A stretch of DNA of 64,000 bases from Flavobacterium terrigena. Lineage in GTDB: Bacteria > Bacteroidota > Bacteroidia > Flavobacteriales > Flavobacteriaceae. The stretch covers positions 124,001 to 188,000 of the forward strand of contig NZ_FNYA01000002.1 of the NCBI RefSeq assembly GCF_900108955.1, read 5' to 3'. Shown in pieces: positions 63,996 to 64,000 of the stretch. A program made the translations under genes and the position numbers. Under the pieces are notes generated by a model that was not told where the DNA came from, searched no databases, and saw only the letters and a list, made by a program, of their open reading frames with translations. How positions within the stretch are numbered: the stretch's first letter is position 1; every line of letters starts with the position of its first letter.

Positions 63996-64000
63996 AAGAT

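Larger units (their letters stand above)
62431..64000. other. 1.57 kb without intact genes: decayed paralog units and regulatory repeats
   Basis: No open frame of useful length. It contains, from left to right: leader and promoter/operator A of the intact gene, an N-terminal relic, a hairpin, a decayed promoter/operator B, a second N-terminal relic, a second hairpin, promoter/operator C, and a terminator at the edge. Read leftward, the order promoter-hairpin-N-terminal relic repeats about every 0.6 kb. Confidence 0.75.

Noticed and set aside
62431..64000. CRISPR-like or tandem-repeat array
   Set aside because: Repeats are few, spaced about 0.6 kb and alternate with different elements; no regular spacers.

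Overview
The window is about 32% GC DNA from a member of the Bacteroidota, most likely Flavobacterium or a close relative in Flavobacteriaceae. The evidence is a T9SS-type C-terminal sorting domain, two outer-membrane beta-barrel TonB-type receptors, promoters with the Bacteroidota -7 element TAnnTTTG (often with TTG or TTTG 19-22 bases upstream), almost no Shine-Dalgarno sequences, and the recF / TPR / ribH / mutL / rhomboid / rhomboid neighbourhood that I remember from flavobacterial chromosomes. It looks like ordinary chromosome with a rearranged accessory stretch at the right end. I saw no tRNA, rRNA, complete insertion sequence, prophage or CRISPR array.

Layout. 1-3.5 kb: a leftward operon of two SGNH-fold exported proteins (one with a LysM domain) and an MBOAT acyltransferase cut by the window edge, resembling a cell-envelope O-acetylation system. 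3.6-17 kb: argS, a TonB-type receptor, fabH with a DinB-like gene, an exported S9 peptidase, a lone ABC ATPase, a small outer-membrane barrel, lipocalin-like and OmpA lipoproteins, htpG. 17-21.5 kb: a lipoprotein Cu/Zn SOD, then a tight run ydeI-like / PD40 / GNAT / SGNH-like, and an unknown lipoprotein. 21.5-30.5 kb: a second barrel receptor, DUF2721, a DMT permease, aquaporin Z, an AlkB-like dioxygenase, a TIGR03643 protein, an M61 peptidase, a DUF4369 lipoprotein, a pentapeptide-repeat protein. 30.4-38.3 kb: the leftward mutL-rhomboid-rhomboid-EEP block and TPR-ribH block, separated by a rightward DUF6624 gene, then recF rightward. 38.3-53.9 kb: rightward housekeeping genes (rhodanese-thioredoxin lipoprotein, murB, paiB-like, GT2, ECF sigma factor, MFS, TonB, lipA, gap, hybrid kinase, Nif3-like, zinc-ribbon-family coiled coil, rluF-like) with lpxK leftward.

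53.9-64 kb is the unusual part. Two leftward lipoprotein genes (a ChaN/EreA-like protein and an aspartyl-protease/PDZ protein) lie between an intact GNAT gene and a decayed copy of the same GNAT 3' end. Next comes a 1454-residue beta-helix protein with a T9SS sorting domain. It is bracketed by relics of its own family: a frameshifted sorting-domain copy on its 3' side and two decayed N-terminal copies on its 5' side. The two 5' relics have leaders with related hairpins. There are three copies of one promoter/operator unit (two well preserved, one decayed), at constant internal spacing. I read this as the remains of a tandem array of T9SS surface-protein genes reduced to one working copy.

Several intergenic elements recur: a 33-base palindrome family in three spacers, a long inverted repeat with interleaved terminator arms at 29.8 kb, and short oligomer tracts of differing motif in at least five spacers. 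Everything here is read by eye; similarities between relics and intact genes are alignments done by inspection and need a computed alignment.
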